Assembly: GCF_009711135.1 (NCBI RefSeq) | Contig: NZ_WMIC01000008.1 | Span: 1-64,000 of the forward strand | Length of the DNA: 64,000 bases | Origin: Flavobacterium sp. LC2016-01 | GTDB taxonomy: Bacteria; Bacteroidota; Bacteroidia; Flavobacteriales; Flavobacteriaceae | Reading direction: 5' to 3' | Shown: positions 27,647 through 35,004 of the stretch, piece by piece | How the letters are laid out: every line of letters starts with the position of its first letter | How positions within the stretch are numbered: the first letter of the stretch is position 1 | Made by a program: the position numbers and the translations under genes | Notes under the pieces: model-generated | Told to the model about the DNA's origin: nothing | What the model saw: only the letters and a program-made list of their open reading frames with translations | Databases searched by the model: none

Positions 27647-27675
27647 TTTAAAAGGTTCAAAGAGACAAAGTAACA

Positions 27676-27711
27676 AAGGCGCAAAGGTTTTATTCTTTGC
27701 GCCTTTTTTTC
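27676..27711 (+). terminator. Terminator of SGNH/MBOAT operon
   Basis: AAGGCGCAAAG / CTTTGCGCCTT hairpin followed by a T-run, about 30 bp after the MBOAT stop. Confidence 0.85.
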
Positions 27712-27793
27712 TCTCGCAGATTTTGCAGATATAAGTGATTTTTTTCATACTCAATCTAAAAAATAATCTGTTTGATCTGCTAAATCTGCGAGA
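27712..27793. repeat. 82-bp inverted-repeat element
   Basis: Ends CTCGCAGATTTTGCAGAT (27713-27730) and ATCTGCTAAATCTGCGAG (27775-27792) pair with a single mismatch over 18 bp, enclosing about 44 bp of AT-rich DNA. No coding capacity. It looks like a short non-autonomous palindromic element. Confidence 0.7.
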
Positions 27794-27800
27794 AACAAAA

Positions 27801-27918
27801 AACTTTGCGATTTCGCTCCCGATAGTTATCGGGATTGCGAGCAAAAAAAAGTTGCGTGCTTTGCGTAATACTTTGCGTTCTTTGCGGTTAAATTAAAGCG
27901 AACTTTGCGGTTAAAACC
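27801..27918. repeat. TTTGCG-rich repeat with CCCGATA hairpin
   Basis: Multiple TTTGCG/CTTTGCG units, and within them a perfect TCCCGATA / ATCGGGA hairpin at 27817-27834 (loop GTT region). A related block (CGCAAAGACGCAAAG) is at 59,709-59,723. Confidence 0.6.
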
Positions 27919-27930
27919 ATTTAAATAAAA

Positions 27931-27962
27931 ATTGCTTGAAATATCTAATTAGATTATCTTTG
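27931..27962 (+). promoter_or_regulatory. Promoter of ffh
   Basis: ATTG at 27931-27934, 20 bp, then TATCTTTG at 27955-27962; the ATG follows 22 nt later. Confidence 0.6.
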
Positions 27963-27984
27963 CACTTCAAATAAAGAAAATAAT

Positions 27985-29337
27985 ATGTTTGATAATTTAA
28001 GCGATAAGTTAGATAAAGCGTTCCATATATTAAAAGGGCACGGTAAAATTACAGAAGTAAACGTTGCCGATACTTTAAAAGAAGTTCGTCGTGCATTGCT
28101 TGATGCCGATGTTAACTTTAAAATTGCTAAAGATTTTACAGCTAGAGTAAAAGACAAAGCAATTGGTCAGGACGTACTTACAACATTACAGCCAGGACAA
28201 TTATTAGTAAAACTGGTAAAAGATGAGTTGACGGAATTAATGGGTGGAGATGTTGCTGGTGTTAACTTATCAGGAAATCCAACTGTTATTTTGATGTCAG
28301 GACTTCAGGGTTCTGGTAAAACTACTTTCTCTGGAAAATTAGCCAACTTTTTAAAGACTAAGAAAAATAAAAAACCACTTCTTGTAGCGTGTGATATCTA
28401 CCGTCCTGCGGCGATCAATCAGTTGCATGTGGTTGGAGATCAAATAGGTGTTGAGGTTTACTCAGAACCAGAAAATAAAAATCCTGTTGAAATTGCTCAA
28501 AACGCAATCAAACACGCAAAAGCAAACGGTTTCAATGTCGTAATTGTCGATACAGCCGGACGTCTTGCAGTAGATCAGGAAATGATGGACGAAATTGCAC
28601 GTGTTCACAAAGCAATTCAACCTCAGGAAACATTGTTCGTTGTAGACTCTATGACAGGACAAGATGCAGTAAACACTGCAAAAGCTTTCAACGATATCTT
28701 AAATTTTGATGGAGTTATTTTAACGAAATTAGATGGTGATACTCGTGGTGGAGCTGCGCTTTCAATCAAATCGATTGTAAACAAACCAATCAAATTTGTT
28801 GGTACTGGAGAAAAAATGGAAGCAATTGATGTTTTCTATCCAGAACGTATGGCTGAGCGTATCTTAGGAATGGGAGACGTTGTATCGCTTGTTGAAAGAG
28901 CTCAGGAACAATTTGATGAAGAAGAAGCTAGAAAACTTCAAAAGAAAATTGCTAAAAACGAATTTGGTTTTGATGATTTCTTAACGCAGATTCAGCAAGT
29001 TAAAAAAATGGGTAACATGAAAGACTTGGTTGGAATGATACCAGGTGCTTCAAAAGCCATGAAGGATGTAGAAATTGAAGATGATGCTTTCAAACATATC
29101 GAAGCAATCATTCACTCGATGACACCAATTGAAAGAAGCAAACCTGCCATAATCGACGTAAAAAGAAAAGCCAGAATCGCTAAAGGTTCCGGAACGAAAG
29201 TCGAGCAAGTAAATCAGTTAATGAAGCAGTTTGACCAAATGAGCAAAATGATGAAAATGATGCAAGGTCCGGGCGGAAAAAACTTGATGAAAATGATGGG
29301 AGGCATGAAAGGAATGCCAGGCGGAATGCCGAGATAA
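27985..29337 (+). CDS. ffh: Signal recognition particle protein Ffh
   Basis: 450 residues. N-domain helical bundle, then the G domain with P-loop GLQGSGKTTFSGKLA, CDIYRPAAINQL, DTAGRL and TKLDGDTRGGAALS, then a methionine-rich M domain ending in a Gly/Met tail that binds SRP RNA and signal sequences. It targets nascent inner-membrane proteins to FtsY. Its own promoter is present. No SRP RNA gene is evident nearby. Confidence 0.97.
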   Translation: MFDNLSDKLDKAFHILKGHGKITEVNVADTLKEVRRALLDADVNFKIAKDFTARVKDKAIGQDVLTTLQPGQLLVKLVKDELTELMGGDVAGVNLSGNPTVILMSGLQGSGKTTFSGKLANFLKTKKNKKPLLVACDIYRPAAINQLHVVGDQIGVEVYSEPENKNPVEIAQNAIKHAKANGFNVVIVDTAGRLAVDQEMMDEIARVHKAIQPQETLFVVDSMTGQDAVNTAKAFNDILNFDGVILTKLDGDTRGGAALSIKSIVNKPIKFVGTGEKMEAIDVFYPERMAERILGMGDVVSLVERAQEQFDEEEARKLQKKIAKNEFGFDDFLTQIQQVKKMGNMKDLVGMIPGASKAMKDVEIEDDAFKHIEAIIHSMTPIERSKPAIIDVKRKARIAKGSGTKVEQVNQLMKQFDQMSKMMKMMQGPGGKNLMKMMGGMKGMPGGMPR

Positions 29338-29347
29338 TAAAATTAAA

Positions 29348-29497
29348 AGTTTCAAGTTTCAGGTTTCAAGTTTTGAGACTGAAATTTGAAACTTTTTTCG
29401 ATAAAAGAAAGAGGGTTTCGTTTCAACTTGAAACATGAAACATGAAACATGAAACATGAAACATGAAACTTGAAACAACACAATTAAAACTTGAAAC
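29348..29497. repeat. ATGAAAC/TTGAAAC heptad repeats before folD
   Basis: Left arm of GTTTCAAG/GTTTCAGG units (29348-29372) and right arm with seven consecutive 7-bp units at 29427-29476 (one CTTGAAA, five CATGAAA, one CTTGAAA) plus another unit at 29486-29494. The array ends 7 bp before the folD start codon. Confidence 0.8.
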
Positions 29498-29503
29498 AAA
29501 ACA

Positions 29504-30391
29504 ATGCAACTACTAGACGGTAAAAAAACATCTAACGACATTAAAAACGAAATTGCAATCGAAGTTCAATCTATAAAAGCTGCGGGAGGAAAAGTACCTC
29601 ATTTAGCTGCAGTTTTGGTTGGTAACAATGGTGCAAGTTTAACTTACGTAGGAAGTAAAGTAAAATCATGTCAGGAAATCGGATTTGATTCAACTTTAGT
29701 AAGTCTGCCGGAAACAATTACCGAAGAAGAACTGCTTGCTAAAATTAAAGAATTAAATGAAGATGACAACTTAGACGGGTATATCGTTCAGTTGCCTTTG
29801 CCAAAACATATTGACGAGCAAAAAATCTTATTAGCAATTGATCCTGATAAAGATGTAGACGGATTTCACCCTACAAACTTTGGTAGAATGGCATTGGAAA
29901 TGGAAAGTTTCATTCCAGCAACACCATTTGGTATCATGGAATTGTTAGAGCGTTACAAAGTTGAAACTTCAGGAAAACATACTGTTGTAATTGGAAGAAG
30001 CCACATCGTTGGACGTCCAATGAGTATTTTAATGAGCCGTAAAGGAAACCCAGGAGATTCTACAGTTACTTTGACTCACAGCCGTACTAAAAACTTAGAA
30101 GAATACACTAAAAACGCTGATATTATTATTACAGCTTTAGGAGTTCCAGAATTTTTAAAAGCGGATATGGTAAAAGAAGGAGTAACAATCATTGACGTTG
30201 GAATTACACGTGTAGAAGACGCATCGAACGCAAAAGGATATGTTATAAAAGGTGACGTTGATTTTGACGGAGTAAGCAAAAAAGCTGCATTTATTACACC
30301 AGTTCCTGGTGGAGTAGGACCAATGACAATTGCAATGTTGCTTAAAAATACGCTTTTAGCACGCAAAATGAGAAGCGCAAGAAATAAATAA
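29504..30391 (+). CDS. folD: Bifunctional methylenetetrahydrofolate dehydrogenase/cyclohydrolase
   Basis: 295 residues, standard FolD length. The motifs are complete: catalytic Tyr/Lys in SLTYVGSKVKSCQEIGF, DGYIVQLPLPKHID, the loop DKDVDGFHPTNFGRM, VIGRSHIVGRPM in the NADP-binding fold and the C-terminal PVPGGVGPMTIAMLL. It interconverts one-carbon folates. Its 5' leader is entirely repeat DNA, which is odd for a housekeeping gene and leaves its promoter unclear; read-through from ffh is possible. Confidence 0.97.
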   Translation: MQLLDGKKTSNDIKNEIAIEVQSIKAAGGKVPHLAAVLVGNNGASLTYVGSKVKSCQEIGFDSTLVSLPETITEEELLAKIKELNEDDNLDGYIVQLPLPKHIDEQKILLAIDPDKDVDGFHPTNFGRMALEMESFIPATPFGIMELLERYKVETSGKHTVVIGRSHIVGRPMSILMSRKGNPGDSTVTLTHSRTKNLEEYTKNADIIITALGVPEFLKADMVKEGVTIIDVGITRVEDASNAKGYVIKGDVDFDGVSKKAAFITPVPGGVGPMTIAMLLKNTLLARKMRSARNK

Positions 30392-30410
30392 TTTCTTTTC
30401 AAAATACTAA

Positions 30411-30447
30411 AAAAAGCCTGTTCGTTTGAGCAGGCTTTGTTGTTTTT
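30411..30447 (+). terminator. Terminator of folD
   Basis: AAAGCCTG / CAGGCTTT hairpin (9-nt loop) and T-rich tail. Confidence 0.75.
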
Positions 30448-30471
30448 AATATTTAATTAATAGTTTAAACT

Positions 30472-30501
30472 TTTGGGTCTTAAAAATAAAGGATACTTTT
30501 G
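30472..30501 (+). promoter_or_regulatory. Promoter of corA-like gene
   Basis: TTTG at 30472-30475, 18 bp, TACTTTTG at 30494-30501. Good match; it predicts a leader of about 105 nt before the transporter ATG. Confidence 0.7.
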
Positions 30502-30531
30502 CACCACTTAAAAAAAATAACACTTCTCCAA

Positions 30532-30564
30532 ATGGACGATTATTATTCGTTAGTATTTAATTAA
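30532..30564 (+). CDS. Possible 10-residue leader peptide
   Basis: ATG at 30532 opens a short frame MDDYYSLVFN ending TAA at 30564, inside the predicted leader of the CorA-like gene and 2 bp before a hairpin (30567-30594). No ribosome-binding site can be judged. Position and order (promoter, mini-ORF, hairpin, transporter) resemble leader-peptide control, but a frame this short can arise by chance. Confidence 0.25.
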   Translation: MDDYYSLVFN

Positions 30565-30566
30565 AG

Positions 30567-30594
30567 CAGCTTTTGAAATTTCAAAATGCTGCAG
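30567..30594 (+). promoter_or_regulatory. Leader hairpin before corA-like gene
   Basis: GCAGCTTTTGAAA / TTTCAAAATGCTGC pair fully apart from one bulged T, with almost no loop. No T-run follows, so it is not a simple terminator; it ends 19 nt before the transporter ATG and could affect translation. Confidence 0.5.
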
Positions 30595-30613
30595 TAAAAC
30601 CCTGTATTTTGAA

Positions 30614-31540
30614 ATGAAAGCCCTTTACACAAACAACAACGGATTGGTAGAAATCCAAAAATGGACTCCAAATTGCTGGATTAGTATTGAATCTCCAACA
30701 GAAGCAGAAAAAAAATATTTACTAGAAGAACTTCAAATTCCCGAAGCATTCTACAATGATATCGAAGATATCGACGAAAGACCCCGTATAGAAATTGAAG
30801 ACGGCTGGACTTTGATTATAATGCGTGTTCCTATAAAAAGCAACGACATTAAACTTCCTTTTCAAACCATTCCATTAGGAGTAATTTTTAAAGATGATGT
30901 TTGCGTAACGATTACCTTTTACAAAACAGAAATTATACATGATTTTATGTTGTATTCAAAACGTAAAAACATTCAAGTTAAGGATAATTTTGACTGGGTT
31001 TTGAGATTACTTCTGTCATCAAGCGTTTGGTATCTGAAATATTTAAAACAAGTCAATCAAAAAATTAAACTTGCCGAAGATAATTTAGAAAAATCAATCA
31101 AAAACGAAGAATTGCAGGCCTTGCTTCAAATCGAAAAATGTTTGGTTTTCTTTATTACCTCTTTAAAGGCAAATGACGTATTATTTCAACGCATCAAAAA
31201 CTTAAAAGCGCATAAAGCAGATTACGATTCTGATTTGTTAGAAGATGTCGAAATCGAATTAAGCCAGGCGCAGGATACGGCCAATATTTACAGTAATATC
31301 TTGACTGGAATGATGGACGCTTATGCTTCTGTAATTTCAAATAATATGAATAACATCATGAAGCAGATGACTTCCATTTCAATCATTTTAATGATTCCAA
31401 CCCTAATTGCCAGTTTGTACGGAATGAACGTGCCAAATGGTTTGGAAGAAAGCAAATACGGAATCTGGATTTTGCTTTTAGTCTCCATAATTTTATCCGC
31501 TTTTGGAGTCTTTTTATTCAAAAGAAGAAGATGGTTTTAA
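30614..31540 (+). CDS. CorA family divalent cation transporter
   Basis: 308 residues. Soluble N-terminal funnel domain, long helical segment (about 130-245), two C-terminal membrane helices and the signature YGMNVPNG (Met271, Asn272) between them, with a basic tail KRRRWF. CorA proteins are homopentameric channels for Mg2+, Co2+ or, in ZntB-like members, Zn2+; the metal cannot be settled from sequence alone. The leader contains a possible mini-ORF and a strong hairpin. Confidence 0.9.
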   Translation: MKALYTNNNGLVEIQKWTPNCWISIESPTEAEKKYLLEELQIPEAFYNDIEDIDERPRIEIEDGWTLIIMRVPIKSNDIKLPFQTIPLGVIFKDDVCVTITFYKTEIIHDFMLYSKRKNIQVKDNFDWVLRLLLSSSVWYLKYLKQVNQKIKLAEDNLEKSIKNEELQALLQIEKCLVFFITSLKANDVLFQRIKNLKAHKADYDSDLLEDVEIELSQAQDTANIYSNILTGMMDAYASVISNNMNNIMKQMTSISIILMIPTLIASLYGMNVPNGLEESKYGIWILLLVSIILSAFGVFLFKRRRWF

Positions 31541-31558
31541 TTCCAATACCTAAATAAC

Positions 31559-31592
31559 AAAGCCTGTTCGTTAAGAATGGGCTTTTCGCTTT
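31559..31592 (+). terminator. Terminator of corA-like gene
   Basis: AAGCCTGTTC / GAATGGGCTT hairpin with two G-T pairs, followed by TTCGCTTTT. Confidence 0.6.
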
Positions 31593-31600
31593 TATATTTT

Positions 31601-31775
31601 GGGCGTGACCGTATCTGTAAAAGGCGCTATTTAACAAACCGCTTAGGTGCGCCTTTCACAAATACGGTCGGGCTATCCGCGCTACTTCGGTAGCCAGCTC
31701 CTATCCCTCACGCAACTCGTAGTTCTTAAGATCGTACGTTCCTTCAATCCCGAAGCTTCGGGACAAAACCTTTTA
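31601..31775. repeat. Highly structured intergenic element
   Basis: 175 bp with much higher GC than its surroundings and no ORF. A long arm pairs 31607-31627 with 31649-31669 (19 of 21 positions; starts GACCGTAT, ends ATACGGTC). It is followed by GCTACTTCGGTAGC (31681-31694, a TTCG tetraloop hairpin) and CCCGAAGCTTCGGG (31749-31762). GCGTGA (31603-31608) can pair with TCACGC (31708-31713) and close the domain. It looks like a dispersed structured element or RNA rather than a gene leader. Confidence 0.7.
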
Positions 31776-31839
31776 GGTATAATTTCAATCGGATAAATAA
31801 AAAATTATTTTTTTTAGCTTGCCAATTCAAAATAAATAA

Positions 31840-31863
31840 TAACTTTGTACTGCAAAGTACTTT
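31840..31863 (+). promoter_or_regulatory. Promoter and operator of winged-helix regulator operon
   Basis: TAACTTTG (31840-31847) is a -7 box; it overlaps ACTTTGNANTGCAAAGT, a 6-bp inverted repeat with 5-bp spacer, extended by ACTTT. A near-identical site occurs at 32799-32822, so this is probably the operator of the regulator encoded at 32,487. Confidence 0.65.
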
Positions 31864-31867
31864 AATT

Positions 31868-32482
31868 ATGAATCAGAAACACCAAGAAGATTTAGCGCAT
31901 ATTCGTTCCATGATGGAGCGTTCTTCAAGATTTATATCCTTAAGCGGACTTTCAGGAGTTTTTGCTGGACTTACGGCCTTAATAGGCGGTTTGTATGTTT
32001 ACCAGCTTTTTAAAATAAATGGTATTGAATATTTTACAGATGATCACATTTTATTGTCTGGTAAACTGGTTTTTCATTTATTCTTAACTGGTGTTGTAAT
32101 TTTAGTATGTGCTTTTGTATTTGGAGCCTTTTTTACCATCAGAAAAAGCCGAAAATACAATTTGCCTATTTGGACATCGGCAACAAAAAATATGCTGTTC
32201 AATTTAGCTGTTCCGCTTGCCGTTGGAGGAATATTTTGTCTGGCTTTAATCTATCAAGGAAATTACGGTTTGATTGCGCCGTCAACTTTAATATTTTACG
32301 GACTTGCAGTTGTAAATGCAGAAAAATACACTTTTTCAGATGTAAAATATTTAGGCTTTTCGGAACTAATTTTAGGATGTATTTCGCTTTTCTATATTGG
32401 ATATGGTTTAATCTTTTGGATCTTTGGATTTGGAATCCTGCATATCGCGTACGGATTAGTGATGTTCAAAAAATACAAATAA
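31868..32482 (+). CDS. Hypothetical membrane protein of regulator operon
   Basis: 204 residues, six predicted membrane helices with short loops; N-terminus KHQEDLAHIRSMMERSSRF is cytoplasmic-looking. No enzymatic motif seen. It lies 4 bp before the winged-helix regulator, and this pairing of a small membrane protein with a winged-helix regulator is common in Bacteroidota. Function unknown; a sensor or co-regulated transporter-like role is possible but unproven. Confidence 0.7.
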   Translation: MNQKHQEDLAHIRSMMERSSRFISLSGLSGVFAGLTALIGGLYVYQLFKINGIEYFTDDHILLSGKLVFHLFLTGVVILVCAFVFGAFFTIRKSRKYNLPIWTSATKNMLFNLAVPLAVGGIFCLALIYQGNYGLIAPSTLIFYGLAVVNAEKYTFSDVKYLGFSELILGCISLFYIGYGLIFWIFGFGILHIAYGLVMFKKYK

Positions 32483-32486
32483 CCCA

Positions 32487-32777
32487 ATGGGAATTATTGA
32501 TAAACTAAATAAAGATTTTGAGAGCCGTGTCAGACTGGGTATTATGTCCGTTCTGATGGTTAACGACTGGGTAGATTTTACCGAGATGAAAACGCTTTTG
32601 AATATCACCGATGGTAATTTAGCAAGTCATTCCTCCGCGTTAGAAAAATCAGAATATATCGAGGTTAAGAAAGAATTTGTGGGCAAAAAGCCTAAAACAT
32701 CTTATCAGGTAACACCGCGTGGCCGCGCGGCATTCAAAGAGCACCTTTCTTATCTTGAAAAATTAATGAAATCGTAA
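32487..32777 (+). CDS. Winged-helix transcriptional regulator
   Basis: 96 residues. A compact winged-helix DNA-binding domain: RLGIMSVLMVNDWVDFTEMK, recognition helix TDGNLASHSSALEKSEYIEV, wing KKPKTSYQVTPRGRAAF. It resembles the MarR/PadR-like HTH_27 group. No ligand domain is present, so it may sense through a partner. Likely binds the ACTTTG/CAAAGT operators in front of its own operon and the downstream membrane gene. Confidence 0.85.
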   Translation: MGIIDKLNKDFESRVRLGIMSVLMVNDWVDFTEMKTLLNITDGNLASHSSALEKSEYIEVKKEFVGKKPKTSYQVTPRGRAAFKEHLSYLEKLMKS

Positions 32778-32798
32778 TAACTCTATTTTTTTGTTTAA

Positions 32799-32822
32799 TA
32801 ACTTTGAAATGCAAAGTACTTT
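32799..32822 (+). promoter_or_regulatory. Second promoter/operator copy
   Basis: TAACTTTG (32799-32806) overlaps an ACTTTGNANTGCAAAGT site; the 22 bp from 32801 differ at only two positions from 31842-31863. Confidence 0.65.
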
Positions 32823-32834
32823 TAATTTTTAATC

Positions 32835-34229
32835 ATGAAAAAACATCACATTATTTTTGTCTGCAGTTTTATTTTTTTACTGCTTTTTTATAGAGAAGAT
32901 CCAGGACTTAACTGGTCTATTTTCGGACTTGTGCTAACTGGTTTTATTTGCTATGTCTTTCAGGATAAATTTACTGAAAGAACACATTTGATCTTAGTTG
33001 TAACATCAATTCTGTCATGTCTGGCTTTTGGTTGGTACGGTGACGCACCTTCGTTTTTTGCTATGGCAATGTCAATATTGTTTTTACAATTCAAAACGCA
33101 GGACAACAAATTAAAAATCATTCAGATTTTCCCGCTGGTGTTCTTAAACGGAATTGTTTCATTAGGGCGTATTTGGATCTTTAAGCAATGGCTTCCAGAG
33201 AAGAAAATCCATAATAATTTTGCCAAAAAACTAATTGCGTTTTTTGTAATTCCTGCCATTTTCCTTGGACTGTTTTTTATTGTCTATTCTTTTGGGAGCG
33301 ACCATTTCTCATCATTATTTACAGATTATACTTTAGATGTTGACGTTCCACAGCTTTTACTCCTTAGCATTGCAGGGTTTTATATTTCATTCAGTTTTTG
33401 GAATTACTGGGTACCGGAAGTTTGCTATGAAAAAAATGAACTACTTGACAATGAATTTAAAAATATAGACGAAGTCAAAAACCAGAATACATTTTCATTC
33501 CTTGATTTAGATTTCGAAAGAAAAAGCGGTGTGATTACTTTAGTGCTGTTAAATTTGATGCTTTTGGTTTTTATTGCAACTTACAATTACGAACAGTTTT
33601 TTGAAGCAGTTACAGCACAGGCTTCTAAGTTGAGTGCAGATACGCATGAAAGGGTAAATTCTGTTATCTTTTCAATTCTGATGGCGGTTGGTGTAATATT
33701 ATTTTATTTCAAAGGAGGATTCAATTTTGACAAAAAAGCAATCTGGCTTAAAAGATTGGCAAAAATCTGGATCTTTTTAAATGGAATTTTAATTGTAAGC
33801 ACCTTTGTCAAAAATGCTGAATATGTTTCATTTTTTGGATTAACCTATAAACGTTTGGGGGTTTTTGCTTTTCTTGTCTTAGCAATTATTGGCTTGGTTT
33901 ATTCTTATTTAAAAATTACGAAGCAAAAAACAAATGCTTATTTGGTCAATCAAATGGTCTGGTATTTTTATGGAACGGTTCTTTTGTGCAGTTATGTGAA
34001 TTGGGGGAATCTAATTACAAATTATAATATTTCTGTAAATAAAGGAGTAACGCCACAATTTCTAAGCAGTTTGAATTTTAATGATGATACTCGAAGAGCG
34101 TATTTTTTAGAAAATCATTTAGATGGAAATAAAACTGAAATGCAAAGAGAGGAATTGATTGATTTTTATCAAAATTCTACTTTTTTGTCTAAAGCATTGT
34201 ACTACGATTTTTTGAATAAAAAGAAGTAA
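32835..34229 (+). CDS. DUF4153/DUF4173-like membrane protein
   Basis: 464 residues with about ten to twelve hydrophobic segments and a short charged C-terminal domain (FNDDTRRAYFLENHLDGNK). The segment TYKRLGVFAFLVLAIIGLVY near residue 345 is typical of DUF4153/DUF4173 proteins, of unknown function. It carries its own copy of the operator found before the regulator operon, so it is probably a target of that regulator. Confidence 0.75.
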   Translation: MKKHHIIFVCSFIFLLLFYREDPGLNWSIFGLVLTGFICYVFQDKFTERTHLILVVTSILSCLAFGWYGDAPSFFAMAMSILFLQFKTQDNKLKIIQIFPLVFLNGIVSLGRIWIFKQWLPEKKIHNNFAKKLIAFFVIPAIFLGLFFIVYSFGSDHFSSLFTDYTLDVDVPQLLLLSIAGFYISFSFWNYWVPEVCYEKNELLDNEFKNIDEVKNQNTFSFLDLDFERKSGVITLVLLNLMLLVFIATYNYEQFFEAVTAQASKLSADTHERVNSVIFSILMAVGVILFYFKGGFNFDKKAIWLKRLAKIWIFLNGILIVSTFVKNAEYVSFFGLTYKRLGVFAFLVLAIIGLVYSYLKITKQKTNAYLVNQMVWYFYGTVLLCSYVNWGNLITNYNISVNKGVTPQFLSSLNFNDDTRRAYFLENHLDGNKTEMQREELIDFYQNSTFLSKALYYDFLNKKK

Positions 34230-34251
34230 TCATTTAAATTGTAAATATTTT

Positions 34252-34284
34252 AAAAGCCTCATTATCATGTATAATGAGACTTTT
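34252..34284 (+). terminator. Terminator of DUF4153-like gene
   Basis: AAAAGCCTCATTAT / ATAATGAGACTTTT hairpin with one mismatch, 22 bp after the stop. Confidence 0.75.
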
Positions 34285-34336
34285 AAATTTTATGATTTAG
34301 CAATCTGCGAAAGCAAATTCTTAAGAAAATCTTTAC

Positions 34337-34344
34337 TATATTTG
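34337..34344 (+). promoter_or_regulatory. -7 box of orphan gene
   Basis: TATATTTG, matching TANNTTTG; no -33 TTTG at standard distance. It predicts a leader of about 95 nt. Confidence 0.45.
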
Positions 34345-34444
34345 ATTTGTAATAATTTTCGATACTTTTTTGATTACGCAGTTCTTAAATAGATTTTTTG
34401 TTATCCCAAAGTAAACTACATAAATATAATTAATAAATAGTATT

Positions 34445-34903
34445 ATGGAAAACAACAACGACCAATTAAGGAGAAAGACAGTTAAACCGCCTGGAGAAAG
34501 AATTACAGAAGTTGTAAAAAATTCGAGAGGATTAATTAAATTTCCTGAAAACAAATCAAAATCTCTTTTATCACCTCTCGTAGAAGCTTTATATGATAAT
34601 GATACAATAACTATAACAGCTGTCATTTTTGTACCACCTTTTCCGAATGAAGCGCTAGATCTTAAGATTTACCAAAACTGGTATACAGATATTGAAGGAT
34701 TTCCGCAACTTCAATTTTTTGTATCATATGATATGTCTGAAACAGTTTCTAAAGATTTTTTCGTGTATGAGGTTACCTTCGAAGCAAAATCTCATCCTTT
34801 TGAGGATCAAATATCTCACATAAAAACGATTCAGACTTTTTTATGGGATATAGATCCTGTAACCTCGAGAGGTACTGTAACAACTGTACAATCAGCAGCC
34901 TAA
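34445..34903 (+). CDS. Hypothetical protein
   Basis: 152 residues, no signal peptide or membrane segment, so probably cytoplasmic. The N-terminus is basic (LRRKTVKPPGERITEVVK); the rest alternates strands and helices with many aromatic residues (FVPPFPNEALDLKIYQNWY, LQFFVSYDMSETVSKDFFVY). I do not recognise a family. It lies just before the TPR kinase but is separated by a perfect 14-bp inverted repeat, so a functional link is unproven. Confidence 0.6.
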   Translation: MENNNDQLRRKTVKPPGERITEVVKNSRGLIKFPENKSKSLLSPLVEALYDNDTITITAVIFVPPFPNEALDLKIYQNWYTDIEGFPQLQFFVSYDMSETVSKDFFVYEVTFEAKSHPFEDQISHIKTIQTFLWDIDPVTSRGTVTTVQSAA

Positions 34904-34928
34904 TTTAGTTCTGTAATTTTGATCTCTA

Positions 34929-34968
34929 TAATCACAAACAATTAAAATATTAGTATTGTTTGTGATTA
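34929..34968. promoter_or_regulatory. Perfect 14-bp inverted repeat
   Basis: TAATCACAAACAAT (34929-34942) and ATTGTTTGTGATTA (34955-34968) are exact complements around a 12-bp spacer. No T-run follows on either strand, so it fits an operator or an RNA hairpin better than an intrinsic terminator. Confidence 0.6.
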
Positions 34969-35004
34969 GAAATAACAATTCTGTTTCTTTCGATCACCTA
35001 AAAA

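Noticed and set aside
27712..27793. Insertion sequence
   Set aside because: Terminal inverted repeats are present but there is no transposase anywhere in the window; kept as a short repeat only.
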